NCBI GenBank assembly: GCA_963854835.1
Contig: OY978525.1
Location: 76,609,628-76,673,627 of the forward strand
Length of the DNA: 64,000 bases
Source: Megamerina dolium
Taxonomy: Eukaryota > Arthropoda > Insecta > Diptera > Megamerinidae
Direction: 5' to 3'
The notes beneath the pieces were generated by a model that worked only from the letters and a program-made list of their open reading frames with translations, was not told the origin of the DNA and did no database searches. Of this stretch, positions 54,735 to 64,000 are shown piece by piece. The position numbers and the translations under genes are program-made. Numbering within the stretch: position 1 is the stretch's first letter; each line of letters opens with the position of its first letter.

Positions 54735-55055
54735 GGGTATGTTAACAAACAAAATTGTCGTATTTGGGGTTCTGAGAATCCTCAAGTAATTGAAGAGAGG
54801 CCACTACATCCACAAAAAGTCACTGCTTGGTGCGCTCTTTGGTCCGGAGGTGTGATTGGACCTTACTTCTTCGAAAACGACGATGGAACGACTGTCGTCG
54901 TCAATTCGGAGCGTTATGGTCATATGATAACCGACTTTTTTTTGCCTGCTATTGAAGAATACGACTTAGAGAATATGTGGTTTCAACAAGACGGTGCCAC
55001 ATGCCACACAACTCGAGCGAATATGGCTTTATTGCAAGAGAAATTTTTCCAACAC
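54735..55055 (+). pseudogene. Tc1/mariner superfamily transposase fragment, lineage 6
   Basis: It encodes HPQKVTAWCALWSGGVIGPY, then FFENDDGTTVVVNSERYGHM and NMWFQQDGATCHTTRANMAL, i.e. the middle of a DDE transposase with the second catalytic Asp in FQQDGA. The part before it (first Asp) and after it (third residue) is missing. This FQQDGATCHT type is a distinct insect lineage from the mariners above. Confidence 0.8.
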
Positions 55056-55746
55056 GACGATGACGACACAAACGCAACAGATTTCTTGTATTTACTAAAA
55101 TATAGGGCTCCTTACACCTATTGAGCTCAATCGGGTGGGAATCACCTAGGCACGTATATATGTATGTGCCACAAGAACCTGCAAATAAAAACGAGACGAT
55201 TCCACCACTTGATTACCGTTTCCCTTATGACGATTATCTTTTTACTTCTTTATGTACGATCGCACCCAAATTCAAATACCATATGATATATACATATACA
55301 TTCCTCCCATATCAGGTATATATGCACACCATACAAATTAAAATCTCCAAATATTATCTTTTAAATAATAAATAATCAACAAAAAGCAAATTAGGACGAC
55401 ATTTACACTGATTCTTAGACTAAGGCATAGTAAACACTTTCTCCGAGTCTCCATAAAAGAAAACTGATCTGCTGGAACATTTATTGCTATGGTGTCGCTT
55501 ACACGAAACGTACAGCTAATCAAACCTATTATCTTTCTGGTCTAAAATCGTATTCTTTATATGTTCCTCTGCGTACGTAGCCCAGAAACAAAATTATGGT
55601 ACCGTGTGTTGTGTATAAGTGGTGAGTTTGTCAGTATGGTGGTCTACTCGTTTATATCATGTGCAACTACCACGCTGCCGGTAGCTGACTCAGCAAGGCT
55701 AATTAAGGCGCCTGATCAATTCTTTACGGGATTAACAATATACCCG
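55056..55746. other. Unassigned stretch
   Basis: Short frames on both strands without recognisable motifs; AT-rich with CATATACATATACA repeats. Confidence 0.3.
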
Positions 55747-55749
55747 TTA

Positions 55750-56657
55750 TAGCCTAGACAGACGGCAGCCTAATTCCGGATTACCGGCGCACTTAATCCG
55801 AATAAAATAATAACCTGACAGACGGCAGTATTGCGGATTAACTAAACAGCTGATTGCTGTTTTATTAGGTCTGTCCACTTACATTACTATCACTATCAAT
55901 TTCTGTCGTCTATCACTCTCGATAGTGGGTGCCGTAGCTCAGTGGTTAGTGTGTTCGCCTTCTGATCTGTAGGTCGTGGGTTCAATCCCCGGCTGATGCA
56001 TATCAAATTTAATATCGAAAAGATTTTTCTTTCGAATGGTACCCACCTGTCGGCAAGCAATTGGCAATTCTTCCGACAGTAACAACTTGCCATGAAAAAG
56101 CTTCTTAAAGAACTCTGTGACAAAGCTCAGAAAAAGTGATGTCACAAGTGTTCTGCCGTTCGGAACCGGCTAAAATAAGTAGGTCCCTTCTAATACTGTC
56201 CAAATTTAAGACGCACAACAGTAATGGAAGAGAAGCTCGGCCAATGAGTCCTTTGGGGCTTTAAGTGCCACATATTTATTTATTTATTTTTATCACTCTC
56301 GATATGAGAAAATCTACAAGAAGTACGTGAACTGAAAACTATCAGAAACTTGTAAATTGACATTCACCGTTCGTAATTGACAGCCGGATTTATTTGTTCG
56401 CCAACACTTTTCATGTTGAAAACTGTTAACAATTGTTGAAAGTTTTTTGATAGCAAACACACCTAATATTTTGTAAAATGGATGGAGAAAAATTCACAAT
56501 AGACAGTTTTCAGCAGTGTTGCCATAGCAAATTGCCCTAATCCTCTTTTATTTTGAGAATTAACTCATAGAGTTTATGCGGATTAGCTGCAGTTAATGCC
56601 CGAGTTAATTCGAATTAACAAGGTAATCCGGAATTAGGCTGCCATCTGTCTAGGCTT
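55750..56657. mobile_element. Harbinger-type MITE with a nested SINE
   Basis: Same family as 34829-35346; flanked by TTA (55747-55749 and 56658-56660). Without the SINE (366 bp) and its 14-bp duplication it is about 528 bp, like the complete copy. The right TIR ends GGCTT, one base off. Confidence 0.92.
55925..56290 (+). mobile_element. tRNA-derived SINE, copy 6 (inside the MITE)
   Basis: Complete head, body and CACATATTTATTTATTT tail; the B box GGGTTCAATCCCC is perfect. Target duplication TATCACTCTCGATA (55911-55924 and 56291-56304). It dates after the MITE insertion. Confidence 0.95.
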
Positions 56658-57459
56658 TTAATATTATAGGGCGGAATAGTTATATGGGGCCCCCACTAAT
56701 GATAAAAAAAAAATAAAAAAAAACAAACATCACTTATCTTTCTTAAAAACAAAACAGGATACCAGGATTGCAACAAAAATAACCGGACCTCTGGTTCATC
56801 AGGCCTCTGGTGTGACATCCGTCCTCTAGTACCTCCAGATATGCATATGTGCGCACTTTATATTTCATAAATAACGATCGTACTAAATTGATTTTATATC
56901 GCCACTACGTCCTTTTATTAGTTATAGCATTGTTAAAACACACATGCATACACTTCAGTGTTATAAGAATCAGCTAATATCATTACTCTTAAACAAAACT
57001 ACACCACAATATACCGACCAAATAACACCGACACGGCACGTTTCGGCAGGTTAACGAACTACAATATACCATCCCTATGTAAATACCAATACACAATATC
57101 GTATATGTACTGGCTTAGCCAATATCAGAACCAAGCAAATATCACGTACGGCAGGAAATCCACCACACTGGCATCTGGCATAATAAGTGACACAACCTCA
57201 AGACACAGTTGACAGCTGTAGATATTGGAGTCGCATTTGACATGACAAGCTCAGCTTGACAGGCCACACGCAACAACACATACCAACATTGCTCGAAGTT
57301 GTGATATACACAATCCATACTAATATTACTTATAATTGTGGAATGCCAGAACATTAAGCCAACTGAGTTGCAGTTGGGTGTGAAAAAGTTGACAAAGCAC
57401 TTTCCCACACAATTCGTAGTTCTGCACTTACGTAAGCATACATTTTTAAACATTCCATG
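56658..57459. other. Unassigned stretch before gypsy copy B
   Basis: Poly-A/T tracts at 56702-56730 and no supported gene. Part of it could be the unresolved 5' portion of the copy B LTR, because the other LTR is absent from the window and the LTR start cannot be placed. Confidence 0.35.
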
Positions 57460-58026
57460 ATAACTAAACTCACGTGGACTACTCATGTGTGTGAATAACA
57501 AAAAGTTGTTTTCTCACATAATGGGTACATACATACGAACATGTGGTGTGAATATATTATTGTATGTTATATGCTGGTATGTGGGTAGATTGATATGTGG
57601 CTAGTATTAGAAAAATGGTATATAAGCCGCCAGCTTACTGAAGGCAGTCGGATTTCAGTTGTGAGCCTTGTACCGAGTTGTGAAGTGCTAACGTATAAGA
57701 AATTGTAAAATACTGCGATCCTTACGAGGCCCTCCAGTATTAGTGTAAAAGTGTAAGAAATTGTAAGCACAGCGATCCTTACGATGCACTCCAGTATTAG
57801 TATAAAAGTGTAAAATTGGAAGTAATACCAGGAATAAAACGAAAACACAAAATCGCAAGTATCGTATAATTGATAAAGTGTAATTGTTTCATTTCAGCTA
57901 ACTAGTGTGATAGTCTCTAAGGATATTTAGGAGCTTAGGTCTTGGTGTGAATCTTGTACGTTACATCTTTGAGTCTAGCCGTTAGGTACTTAGTGAGTGT
58001 TGTGGAAAAATAGTACACAATATTTT
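57460..58026 (+). repeat. 5' LTR of gypsy copy B (left edge uncertain)
   Basis: It contains the LTR box CACGTGGACTACTCATGTG shared with copy A, a TATATAAG promoter box (57619-57626), an initiator-like CAGTCGGATTTCAGTTGTG about 25 bp downstream, and two tandem units of about 60 bp (CGATCCTTACGA(G/T)GC(C/A)CTCCAGTATTAG, 57715 and 57773). The right edge is set by the primer-binding site at 58027. Confidence 0.8.
57619..57626 (+). promoter_or_regulatory. TATA box of the gypsy copy B LTR
   Basis: TATATAAG, followed about 25-30 bp downstream by an initiator-like TCAGTTG. Copy A has a GCATATAAGC box at the equivalent place. Confidence 0.6.
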
Positions 58027-58044
58027 AGCGCAGTCGGTAGGATA
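58027..58044 (+). promoter_or_regulatory. Primer-binding site of gypsy copy B (tRNA-Ser type)
   Basis: AGCGCAGTCGGTAGGATA, close to the TGGCGCAGTCGG-type tRNA-Ser primer sites of several fly Ty3/gypsy elements. It sits between the LTR and the gag leader. Confidence 0.6.
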
Positions 58045-58137
58045 CTGTGAAATATCTTGTATATACAAGGTGTTTTACGTTCAACGTTTAACGTAGTATA
58101 GGACCTAATTATAGTGTAGGTTTGACCCAAAAGTCAA

Positions 58138-58750
58138 ATGGACGCTAAAACCTATGAAGCAATAGCAAGAAAACTAGACGTTGCAATAACCGAGTCAATC
58201 GACTTCGTGTGGAGCTTGATTAAACAACACAGCACATACGAGCAATTCCAGCTCATAAAATCAAAGGCGCATCACGGAAAGGTACTAACTCCAATAAAGG
58301 AATTACTCGCCACGTTATTCGAGTTAAACGATATATTGAAAAGCCGGGCTTGAGCAGCCTTAAAAAAACACAAAAAACGATTTAGAGGCAACAGAGACAC
58401 AAATTAGGGCTCTGCGAGCTCAGTTCGCGAAACAGGGATCCGACGCGGAACAGCTGGAAGCAGAGATTACGAAGACCCTTAACAGAAATAAGAAATTAAA
58501 AGATTTATTAAAAAAAAAAGACATTTCAGAAGGATAAATAGAGGAAAGGCTCAGTGCACTCCAGGCAAAAGAGAGGAATCTCGAAAGAGAACGGTGCATA
58601 GCACAGGAGACACCTCTTCGTCGCCGTACACCAGTACGAAAAACACAACTAGAAGTACAACCTGAAGTAACTCTAAAAATGCGTATTGACGAAATTGCAT
58701 AGACCGTCAGTAGACTAGTCCCAGTACTCACTGGAGCGGAGTCTAAAGAT
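58138..58750 (+). pseudogene. Gag N-terminal part of gypsy copy B
   Basis: ATG 58138 opens MDAKTYEAIARKLDVAITES for 71 codons, then TGA. Further on, shifted frames show a coiled-coil-like, Lys/Glu-rich matrix region (about 58400-58620). Comparison with copy A (VAITELIDSV) confirms that this is the true gag N-terminus, so a stop at 58351 and frameshifts separate it from the capsid frame. Confidence 0.75.
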
Positions 58751-60067
58751 TTGAGCACCGAGGTACACCAGTTCAGTTCTGGGTGCGAATTAGCAAGAAA
58801 AGCCATAAAACCCGACGAGTTTGAAGATTTCGTAGCTTGTATAAAACAGCGACTATATGGTGGTGCCTATAACTTGGTGCTAAGTAAGAAATGCGCTAAT
58901 ATAGAAGAATTGTATACACTTCTGCGAAACACATATTTGAAGACCGTTCGCCCGGAACCTCTCACGCACCAAATACAAGTCGCACGCCAACTACCTCAGG
59001 AAGATATACGTGTTTTTGCAAGGAGATTAGGTGATTTACAATCCACGGCGATACAATGTATTAAGAATAGATATGGTGGGGTCGGATACCAAACGTTGTT
59101 AAAAGAGCTAGAGGGGTATGCGAGGACATCATTTATATCAAGACCCATTGTTAAAAACTTATATCTAGGTAAGACGTTAGAAGAATTAGTAGAGCAGGCC
59201 GTAAACACGGATATTCTGCTCGAAAGAGGACAGCGATTCAATCAGTTTAATATGGTAGCACTATATTCAAACGACGTTCACCAGACTGATGCCAGTAATA
59301 CAGTAGCATTTCACCAGAACAGAAATGACAAGATGCGACTCGGAATAAGCAAATATCAAAATAATAACGCAAGTCCCCAAAATAGCCAAAGGAAAGTTCC
59401 TACCTGCTCCTTCTGTGACAAAAAGGGGCACACCAGAGACGTATGTTTTAAGAGAAAAAACATGCCCTATTGCAAAAAGTGTAAAAAATACGGACATGAG
59501 TCCAATTTGTCATGCACACCTTTTACCAATAACAGGTTACAAGGAAAAGGCAATCAAACACCTGCAACTAGTAGGGGAGGTCAAGAAAACAAAGGCCCTA
59601 ATCGCGGAAATTCGGAGAACAAATGTTTTTTCTGTAAGAAGCCAGGACACAGGATCGCCGACTGTTATAAACGCAAAGAATGGAAAAAAAACCCAGGGAA
59701 ACTACGGGGGGCCCAGGTACGGCCAATAAAACGGGAACCCCAAAACTATGCTAAAAGTCGGCCAGTTGAAATGGAAGGTGTCAGTCATGCATCTTTAGAG
59801 ATTGTTGACACACCCTCCAAGTTAGATAGCAAGATGGCGGAAGTTGGTAGTCAAGCGTCCAGGGGGATTGTTGTACCATATTTCCCATCCAGCAATAACA
59901 AAATTGGCTACTGTTCGGGAGTCTCTAATGTAGATTATGTGTTCATTAAGTTTCCGACTGAGGAAGCAAAAAATGGAAAACTCATTTTACTTGTAGGCTC
60001 TGGGGCAGATACCAGTTTAATAACGTCATCAGTAATTAATGAATCTGTAGCAAGAAGTGACATTTAA
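58751..60067 (+). CDS. Gag capsid-nucleocapsid with protease start, gypsy copy B
   Basis: Open frame of 438 codons. Capsid region (residues about 1-185; LARKAIKPDEFEDFVACIKQ, LPQEDIRVFARRLGDL); three zinc knuckles at about 217-305 (CSFCDKKGHTRDVC, CKKCKKYGHESNLSC, CFFCKKPGHRIADC); then the start of the aspartic protease, LLVGSGADTSLI. The active-site Asp of the D-S/T-G-A motif is Gly (codon GGC at 59996-59998), so the protease should be dead. The frame ends early in the protease; the rest is at 60148. It could make a capsid-like protein, but upstream gag is broken. Confidence 0.8.
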   Translation: MSTEVHQFSSGCELARKAIKPDEFEDFVACIKQRLYGGAYNLVLSKKCANIEELYTLLRNTYLKTVRPEPLTHQIQVARQLPQEDIRVFARRLGDLQSTAIQCIKNRYGGVGYQTLLKELEGYARTSFISRPIVKNLYLGKTLEELVEQAVNTDILLERGQRFNQFNMVALYSNDVHQTDASNTVAFHQNRNDKMRLGISKYQNNNASPQNSQRKVPTCSFCDKKGHTRDVCFKRKNMPYCKKCKKYGHESNLSCTPFTNNRLQGKGNQTPATSRGGQENKGPNRGNSENKCFFCKKPGHRIADCYKRKEWKKNPGKLRGAQVRPIKREPQNYAKSRPVEMEGVSHASLEIVDTPSKLDSKMAEVGSQASRGIVVPYFPSSNNKIGYCSGVSNVDYVFIKFPTEEAKNGKLILLVGSGADTSLITSSVINESVARSDI

Positions 60068-60549
60068 GGAAAAATCTTAGTGGTGCATTCGGAGGATTTG
60101 TCACCACGTTAGGGTCAATAGCAGTCCAACACGAGAGGACTAAAGATTTGATTTTAGAACTACACTTAAATCTGAGGAGAGGGATACCTGCTGATGGTAT
60201 CCTAGGTAGAGACAATTTATGGAACCGATCGGTTATCAATACTATGAAAAAGAAGCTGATTTTCTTCGGTGAACGAAAACAGCATTTGAAGACTTTACCT
60301 CTCAAAGCGTTGAACGAGGGTAATAGAATACTACACACCAGTGAGGTTATAGTACCTATGAGAACTATGAAGGTAGTCCCCATTAAAGTAAATACGAATT
60401 TCGAAACAATTATAGTAGAGAAACAGGAAGTATCTCCTGGAATATATTTAGGTGAGACATTGGGCAGTGTGACGGACAACACAGTTTATTTCCCAATTCT
60501 CAATACGAATGTAGATTCATATATTGTAAATAATAAGCATAAAAAATAA
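60068..60549 (+). pseudogene. Protease C-terminal/linker part of gypsy copy B
   Basis: A frame from 60148 continues the retropepsin fold with a GIPADGILGRDNL segment (the ILGRD-like second signature), then a linker seen in gypsy pol (PLKALNEGNRILHTSE, VVPIKVNT). One frameshift near 60070 separates it from the catalytic half. It ends at the SINE. Confidence 0.7.
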
Positions 60550-60911
60550 AAAAAATAAATATGTGGCACTTAAAGCCCCAAAGGGCTCATTGGCCGAGCT
60601 TCTCTTCCATTACTGTTGTGCGTCTTAAATTTTTGGACAGTATTAGAATGGACCTACTTATTTTAGCCGGTTCCGAACGGCAGAACACTTGTGACATCAC
60701 TTTTTCTGAGTTTTGTCACAGAGTTCTTTTTTAGAAGCTTTTTCATGGCAAGTTGTTACTGTCGGAAGAATTGCCAATTGCTTGCCGACAGGTGGGTACC
60801 GTTCGAAAGAAAAATCTTTTCGATATTAAATTTGTTATGCATCAGCCGGGTATTGAACCACGACCTACAGATCAGAAGGCGAACACACTAACCACTGAGC
60901 TACGGCACCCA
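60548..60911 (-). mobile_element. tRNA-derived SINE, copy 7 (inside gypsy copy B)
   Basis: Minus-strand SINE with the full tail; A and B boxes at its high-coordinate end. It is flanked by ATAAGCATAAAA on both sides (about 60533-60544 and 60929-60940), with a few extra bases of 5' sequence at the head. It separates protease from RT. Confidence 0.92.
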
Positions 60912-61135
60912 CGTAGATCAGTGGGTATAAGCATAAAATTAATATAATTAAAATTATTAATTTACAACATGAAGAATACGACATAGCTCATAAAATAAAT
61001 AACATTAAGGAAACCGATAACCAAAAAAGGGTTACCAAAATATTAGAAACAATTAAGCAGCTAAACGAAATCTTAAACATTGAAGAAAAGAGATTCATAG
61101 ACGGCATACTAAAGTCATTCCACGATTTATTTTTC

Positions 61136-61827
61136 TTGGAAGGAGATAAACTTTCTCACACCACAGGTATAAAAGACACCATACCAATAAAAGCAGACCA
61201 GGCGCCAATCAAGCAAAGACAGTACAGGCTTTCAGAAGCGTATAAGGAAGAAATCAATAAGCAAATAAACAAAATGTTGGAAGCCGTCATAATTATTCCC
61301 AGCTCATCGCCCTGGAATTCTCCCATAATTTTGGTGCCAAAGAAAGCGGGAGAAGATAGTTAAAGAAAATGGAGGCTAGTAGTAGATTTCAGGAAATTAA
61401 ATGACGCTACCATTAAACAAATTTTACCCATTCCCCACATGAGATAAAATATCAGACCAGTTAGGTCATTGTAGATATTTCACTACACTTGATTTGGCCA
61501 GTGGGTATCATCAAGTGTTAGTGAAAGAATCAGACAAAGAAAAAACAACTTTTGTACAGGTGTTGGGCACTATGAATTTAATAGAATGCCTTTCGGCTTA
61601 ACAGGAGGCCCTACCACTTTCCAAAGACTAATGAACCATGTAAAAAGAGGACTTCAACGTATAGATTGTTTTGTCTACTTGGATGACATCGTCGTCTATG
61701 GTCGGAACTTGGCACAACAAGAGTCGCGTTTACAAAGAATATTTGGACTTTTACGTAAACATAACTTGAAGTTAAATACAGAAAAGTGGAAGTTTCTATG
61801 AAAAGAGGTAATTTACCTAGGCCATAA
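61136..61827 (+). pseudogene. First RT module of gypsy copy B
   Basis: Three frames: 61136-61363 (IKADQAPIKQRQYRLSEAYK, IIPSSSPWNSPIILVPKKAG), a decayed middle (LVVDFRKLND; the motif A region is frame-shifted) and 61586-61801 (MPFGLTGGPTTFQRLMNHV, CFVYLDDIVVYGRNLAQQES: catalytic YLDD, LKLNTEKWKFL). It stops at a TGA near 61801 and is then replaced by a LINE RT fragment. Confidence 0.85.
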
Positions 61828-62155
61828 ATGCACGATAATATATCGGCTAAAATGATTCAACTACCTGACATAGCTATTTTGTTTCTTACGGTGATTTTTA
61901 ATGGTATTCTTCGTTATGGCTATTTCTCAAAACAATGGAAGATCTCAAAAATAATAATGATTTCTAAGACTGGAAAAGACCCAACTGTGCCATCATCATA
62001 TAGACCTAACAGTCTTCTACCTCATTTTTCAAAAATTTTTGAGAAAATGCTGCTGCAGAATAATATGCCAATTGTTACACAAAATAAAGTTATACCGAAT
62101 CACCAATTTGGAAAGGTTATGGCGCTATTGAACAAGTCCATAGGATCGCCAAAAA
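61828..62155 (+). pseudogene. Jockey-type LINE RT fragment between two gypsy RTs
   Basis: It encodes HDNISAKMIQLPDIAILFLT, then YGYFSKQWKISKIIMISKTG and SSYRPNSLLPHFSKIFEKML, with NHQFG and an IEQVHRI-like segment (in another frame) at the end: the N-terminal half of a Jockey-clade RT (fingers, motif 1-2a). It has no start, end or tail of its own and grades directly into gypsy RT at about 62155. Confidence 0.85.
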
Positions 62156-62775
62156 TACCAATAAAAACGGACCAGGCGCCAATCAACCAAAGACAGACCC
62201 TGACCCTACCAGAAGCGTATAAGGAAGAAATCAATAAGCAAGTAAACAAAATGTTGGAAGACGACAATATTATTCCCAGCTCATCGCCCTAGAATTCTCC
62301 CATAATTTTGGTGCCAAAGAAAGCGGGAGAATATGGTAAAAGAATATGGAGGCTAGTAGTAGATTTCAGGAAATTAAATGACGCCACTATTAAACAATTT
62401 TTTTCCATTCCACGCAGCCAGTTAAGTCATTGTAGATATTTCACTACACTTGATTTAGCCAGTGGGTATTATCAAGTGTTATTGAAAGCATCAGACAGAG
62501 AAAAAACAGCTTTTAGTACAGGTGTTGGGCACTATGAATTTAACAGAATGCCTTTCGGCTTAACAGGAGCCCCTGTTACCTTCCAAAGACTAATGAACCA
62601 TATACTAACAGAACTTCAAGCTATAGATTGTTTTGTCTACTTGGATGACATCGTCGTCTATGGTCGGAACTTGGCACAACGTGAGTCGCGTTTACGAAGA
62701 GTATTTGGACTTTTACGTAAACATAACTTGAAGTTAAATACAGAAAAGTGCCAGTTTCTACGAAAAGAGATAATT
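62156..62775 (+). pseudogene. Second RT module of gypsy copy B
   Basis: It repeats the first module from IKTDQAPINQRQ to LKLNTEKCQFL, but more completely: RLVVDFRKLNDATIKQF, TTLDLASGYYQVLLKASDRE (motif A with catalytic Asp), MPFGLTGAPVTFQRLMNHIL and YLDDIVVYGRN. A TAG at 62290 (in SSSP*NSP) and a frameshift near 62770 interrupt it. The sequence differs from module 1 at many sites, so this is not a very recent duplication. Confidence 0.85.
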
Positions 62776-63470
62776 TTCCTCCTCAGTGCATGGCGTTACC
62801 AGACCCTGGTAAGGTGGAATGTGTTAAAAATATTCCTGTGCCAAAAAATAAGAAAGATGTTCAGCCATTTTTAGGTTTAGTAAAGTATTACCGAAAATTT
62901 GTTGAGAATATGGCTGGTATGGCACTGCCAATCAACAAACTACTCAGAAAAGACGCGAAAATTGAATGGACAGAAAAATGTCAGAAAACTTTTGAAGATT
63001 TAAAGGAGGCAATTTGCTCTCCACCAATTTTAGCATATCCGGATTTTTCTAAACCTTTTGTGTTGACAACAGATGCTAGCAACGAGCCTGTAGGAGCAAT
63101 TTTATAAAAAATAAAAATAATAAGGAGCAATTTTATAGCAAGGTGAAATTGGAAAAGATAGGCCAATAGCCTTTGCGAGCAGGGTGCTCAGTGATACTCA
63201 GTGATATTCCACCATCTAAAAGGAATTCCTGGCCATCGTGTGGGCTGTGAAGAATTATCGATCTTATGTACTCGGTAGACCGTTCAAGATCTACACCGAC
63301 CACCAGCCACTACGAGGAATAGCAAACCTAAAGGATCAGACATCACGTTTAGCACGTTTTAGGCACAAATTATTTGATTTGATTTTGAAATAATTTATAA
63401 ACCAGGCAAAAGGAACTTGAACGCGGATGCGCTCAGCAGAATAAAGTCGACGAAACTGAAAGCCTGATAA
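62776..63470 (+). pseudogene. RT thumb, tether and RNase H of gypsy copy B
   Basis: PDPGKVECVKNIPVPKNKKD, FLGLVKYYRKFVENMAGMAL, EKCQKTFEDLKEAICSPPIL and FVLTTDASNEPVGAIL (catalytic Asp of DASN), open to 63107. After a small insertion (63107-63122) come the E-containing region, TDHQPLR-like and NLNADALSRI segments in shifted frames. Confidence 0.82.
63107..63122 (+). repeat. 16-bp A-rich insert between 15-bp direct repeats
   Basis: AGGAGCAATTTTATA occurs at 63092-63106 and again at 63123-63137, with only AAAAATAAAAATAATA between. This is what an extremely 5'-truncated retroposon (tail only) with its target duplication looks like. Confidence 0.7.
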
Positions 63471-63479
63471 AAGCCTGAT

Positions 63480-63929
63480 ACAAGCTCTGATGACGAGTTA
63501 GAACTAGATGAAAATGCAGGAAATAAGGAGAATAATAATGCGGAACTTCTCCCTAATGAGAAGGATATATCGACGATACTTCGCAACTTCCATGATTCAC
63601 TTTTAGAAGGGTATCAGGGTGCTTTGAAAACTTATTTCAGGATTAGAAGACAGTACAGGTGGAAAAATGTGCGAAGCCAGATTAAAGAATATGTTAAAAA
63701 TTGTAAAAAATGCCAAACTAACAAGAGCTCGAGGCTCACGAAAATGCCAATGATATTAACCGATACACCATCTAAGCCAATTGAAAAACTTTATATGGAT
63801 ATTGTGGAAATTCTCCCAGAAACCACATCGGGAAATAAGTACATTCTTACTTTTCATGTTGATTTTTCAAAATTTTTAATTTGTGTACCTATTCCTGATG
63901 CAGAATCTAGCACAGTAGCAAAAGTTTGA
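63480..63929 (+). pseudogene. Integrase N-terminus of gypsy copy B, truncated
   Basis: Frame 63624-63929 has the second Cys pair of the zinc domain (CKKCQTNKSSRLTKMPM), then PIEKLYMDIVEILPETTSGN (first catalytic Asp region) and ILTFHVDFSKFLICVPIPD. The His pair (H near 63595, in HDSLLEGYQG) is upstream in another frame. At 63929 the sequence switches to the 5' end of an RTE-like LINE. Confidence 0.85.
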
Positions 63930-64000
63930 TCAGTCAACTCACTGGCTGTCATGTAGTTTGATCTGAGCGCTATGTGATGATACCTTTATTTGTCAATGAG
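63930..64000 (+). mobile_element. 5' end of the RTE-like LINE (runs off the window)
   Basis: About 70 bp from CAGTCAACTCACTGGCTGTC to the window end match 45228-45299 with few differences. The element presumably continues beyond the window. Confidence 0.8.

Larger units (their letters stand above)
57460..63929 (+). mobile_element. Ty3/gypsy retrotransposon family 1, copy B
   Basis: LTR, PBS, gag (three zinc knuckles), protease, RT (duplicated), RNase H and integrase N-terminus on the plus strand. It is truncated at 63929 by an RTE-like LINE. A SINE (60548-60911) separates the protease and RT. Many lesions make it inactive, but its gag-protease frame (58751-60067) is open. Confidence 0.88.

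Noticed and set aside
54255..54785. 176-codon minus-strand frame rich in Tyr and Ile that looks like membrane segments
   Set aside because: It is generated by TATA/AAATATAAAT low-complexity DNA and has no homology pattern.
58751..60067. Domesticated gag gene (Arc-like)
   Set aside because: Flanking LTR, PBS, a mutant protease and a continuing broken pol show an ordinary decaying retrotransposon.

Overview
This is a eukaryotic, AT-rich, repeat-dominated window, almost certainly from a higher dipteran fly. A tephritid-like fruit fly is my guess, but that is inference. The reasons are spliced genes with GT/AG introns, many Tc1/mariner lineages, a LOA-clade LINE with a DUF4780-type ORF1, Ty3/gypsy and BEL/Pao elements, an errantivirus-type env relic, and a tRNA-derived SINE present in at least seven copies.

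Only one host gene is recognised. It is methylthioribulose-1-phosphate dehydratase (MtnB/APIP; Drosophila CG11134-like), on the minus strand from 50795 down to 34028. It is rebuilt here as six exons (33, 95, 114, 154, 203 and 64 nt) coding 220 residues, with every splice phase consistent and all metal and catalytic residues present. Its third intron (34575-50340, 15.8 kb) is packed with transposons. A terminal-inverted-repeat element begins about 84 bp upstream of the ATG.

Layout. 1-4340: degraded Ty3/gypsy family 1, copy A, minus strand. 4467-5770: errantivirus env relic between short direct repeats. 5885-11093: fragments of an mdg3-like Ty3/gypsy (family 2), arranged as a long inverted repeat with head-to-head LTRs, mariner remnants and SINEs. 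10132-19990: a family 2 element whose gag is split by a BEL/Pao element (11839-17942) with near-identical LTRs, a GACGG target duplication and an intact 712-codon gag-type ORF but no visible pol. 19990-24085: a foldback element with arms of about 1.06 kb, inserted in the family 2 integrase; its left arm carries a Tc1 element (20519-22170) with an intact 339-aa transposase. 24290-29304: a nearly full-length LOA-clade LINE with frameshifts. 29306-34000: Harbinger-type MITE end, SINE, three different mariners, and Jockey-like and RTE-like LINE pieces. 34028-50795: MtnB with its TE-filled intron (MITEs, mariner plus SINE, three RTE-like LINE pieces, a long-inverted-repeat family). 50879-56657: TIR element, MADF relic, internally deleted Harbinger, Tc1/mariner fragment, Harbinger MITE with nested SINE. 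57460-63929: gypsy family 1, copy B, plus strand, with a duplicated RT module around a LINE RT fragment; it is cut off at 63929 by the 5' end of the same RTE-like LINE seen at 45228.

Nesting gives a relative order. Family 2 gypsy is oldest in its block, then BEL and the foldback, then Tc1. SINEs landed in a mariner, an LTR, a MITE and gypsy copy B. The least decayed elements are the BEL, the foldback and the Tc1, so these are the best candidates for recent activity.
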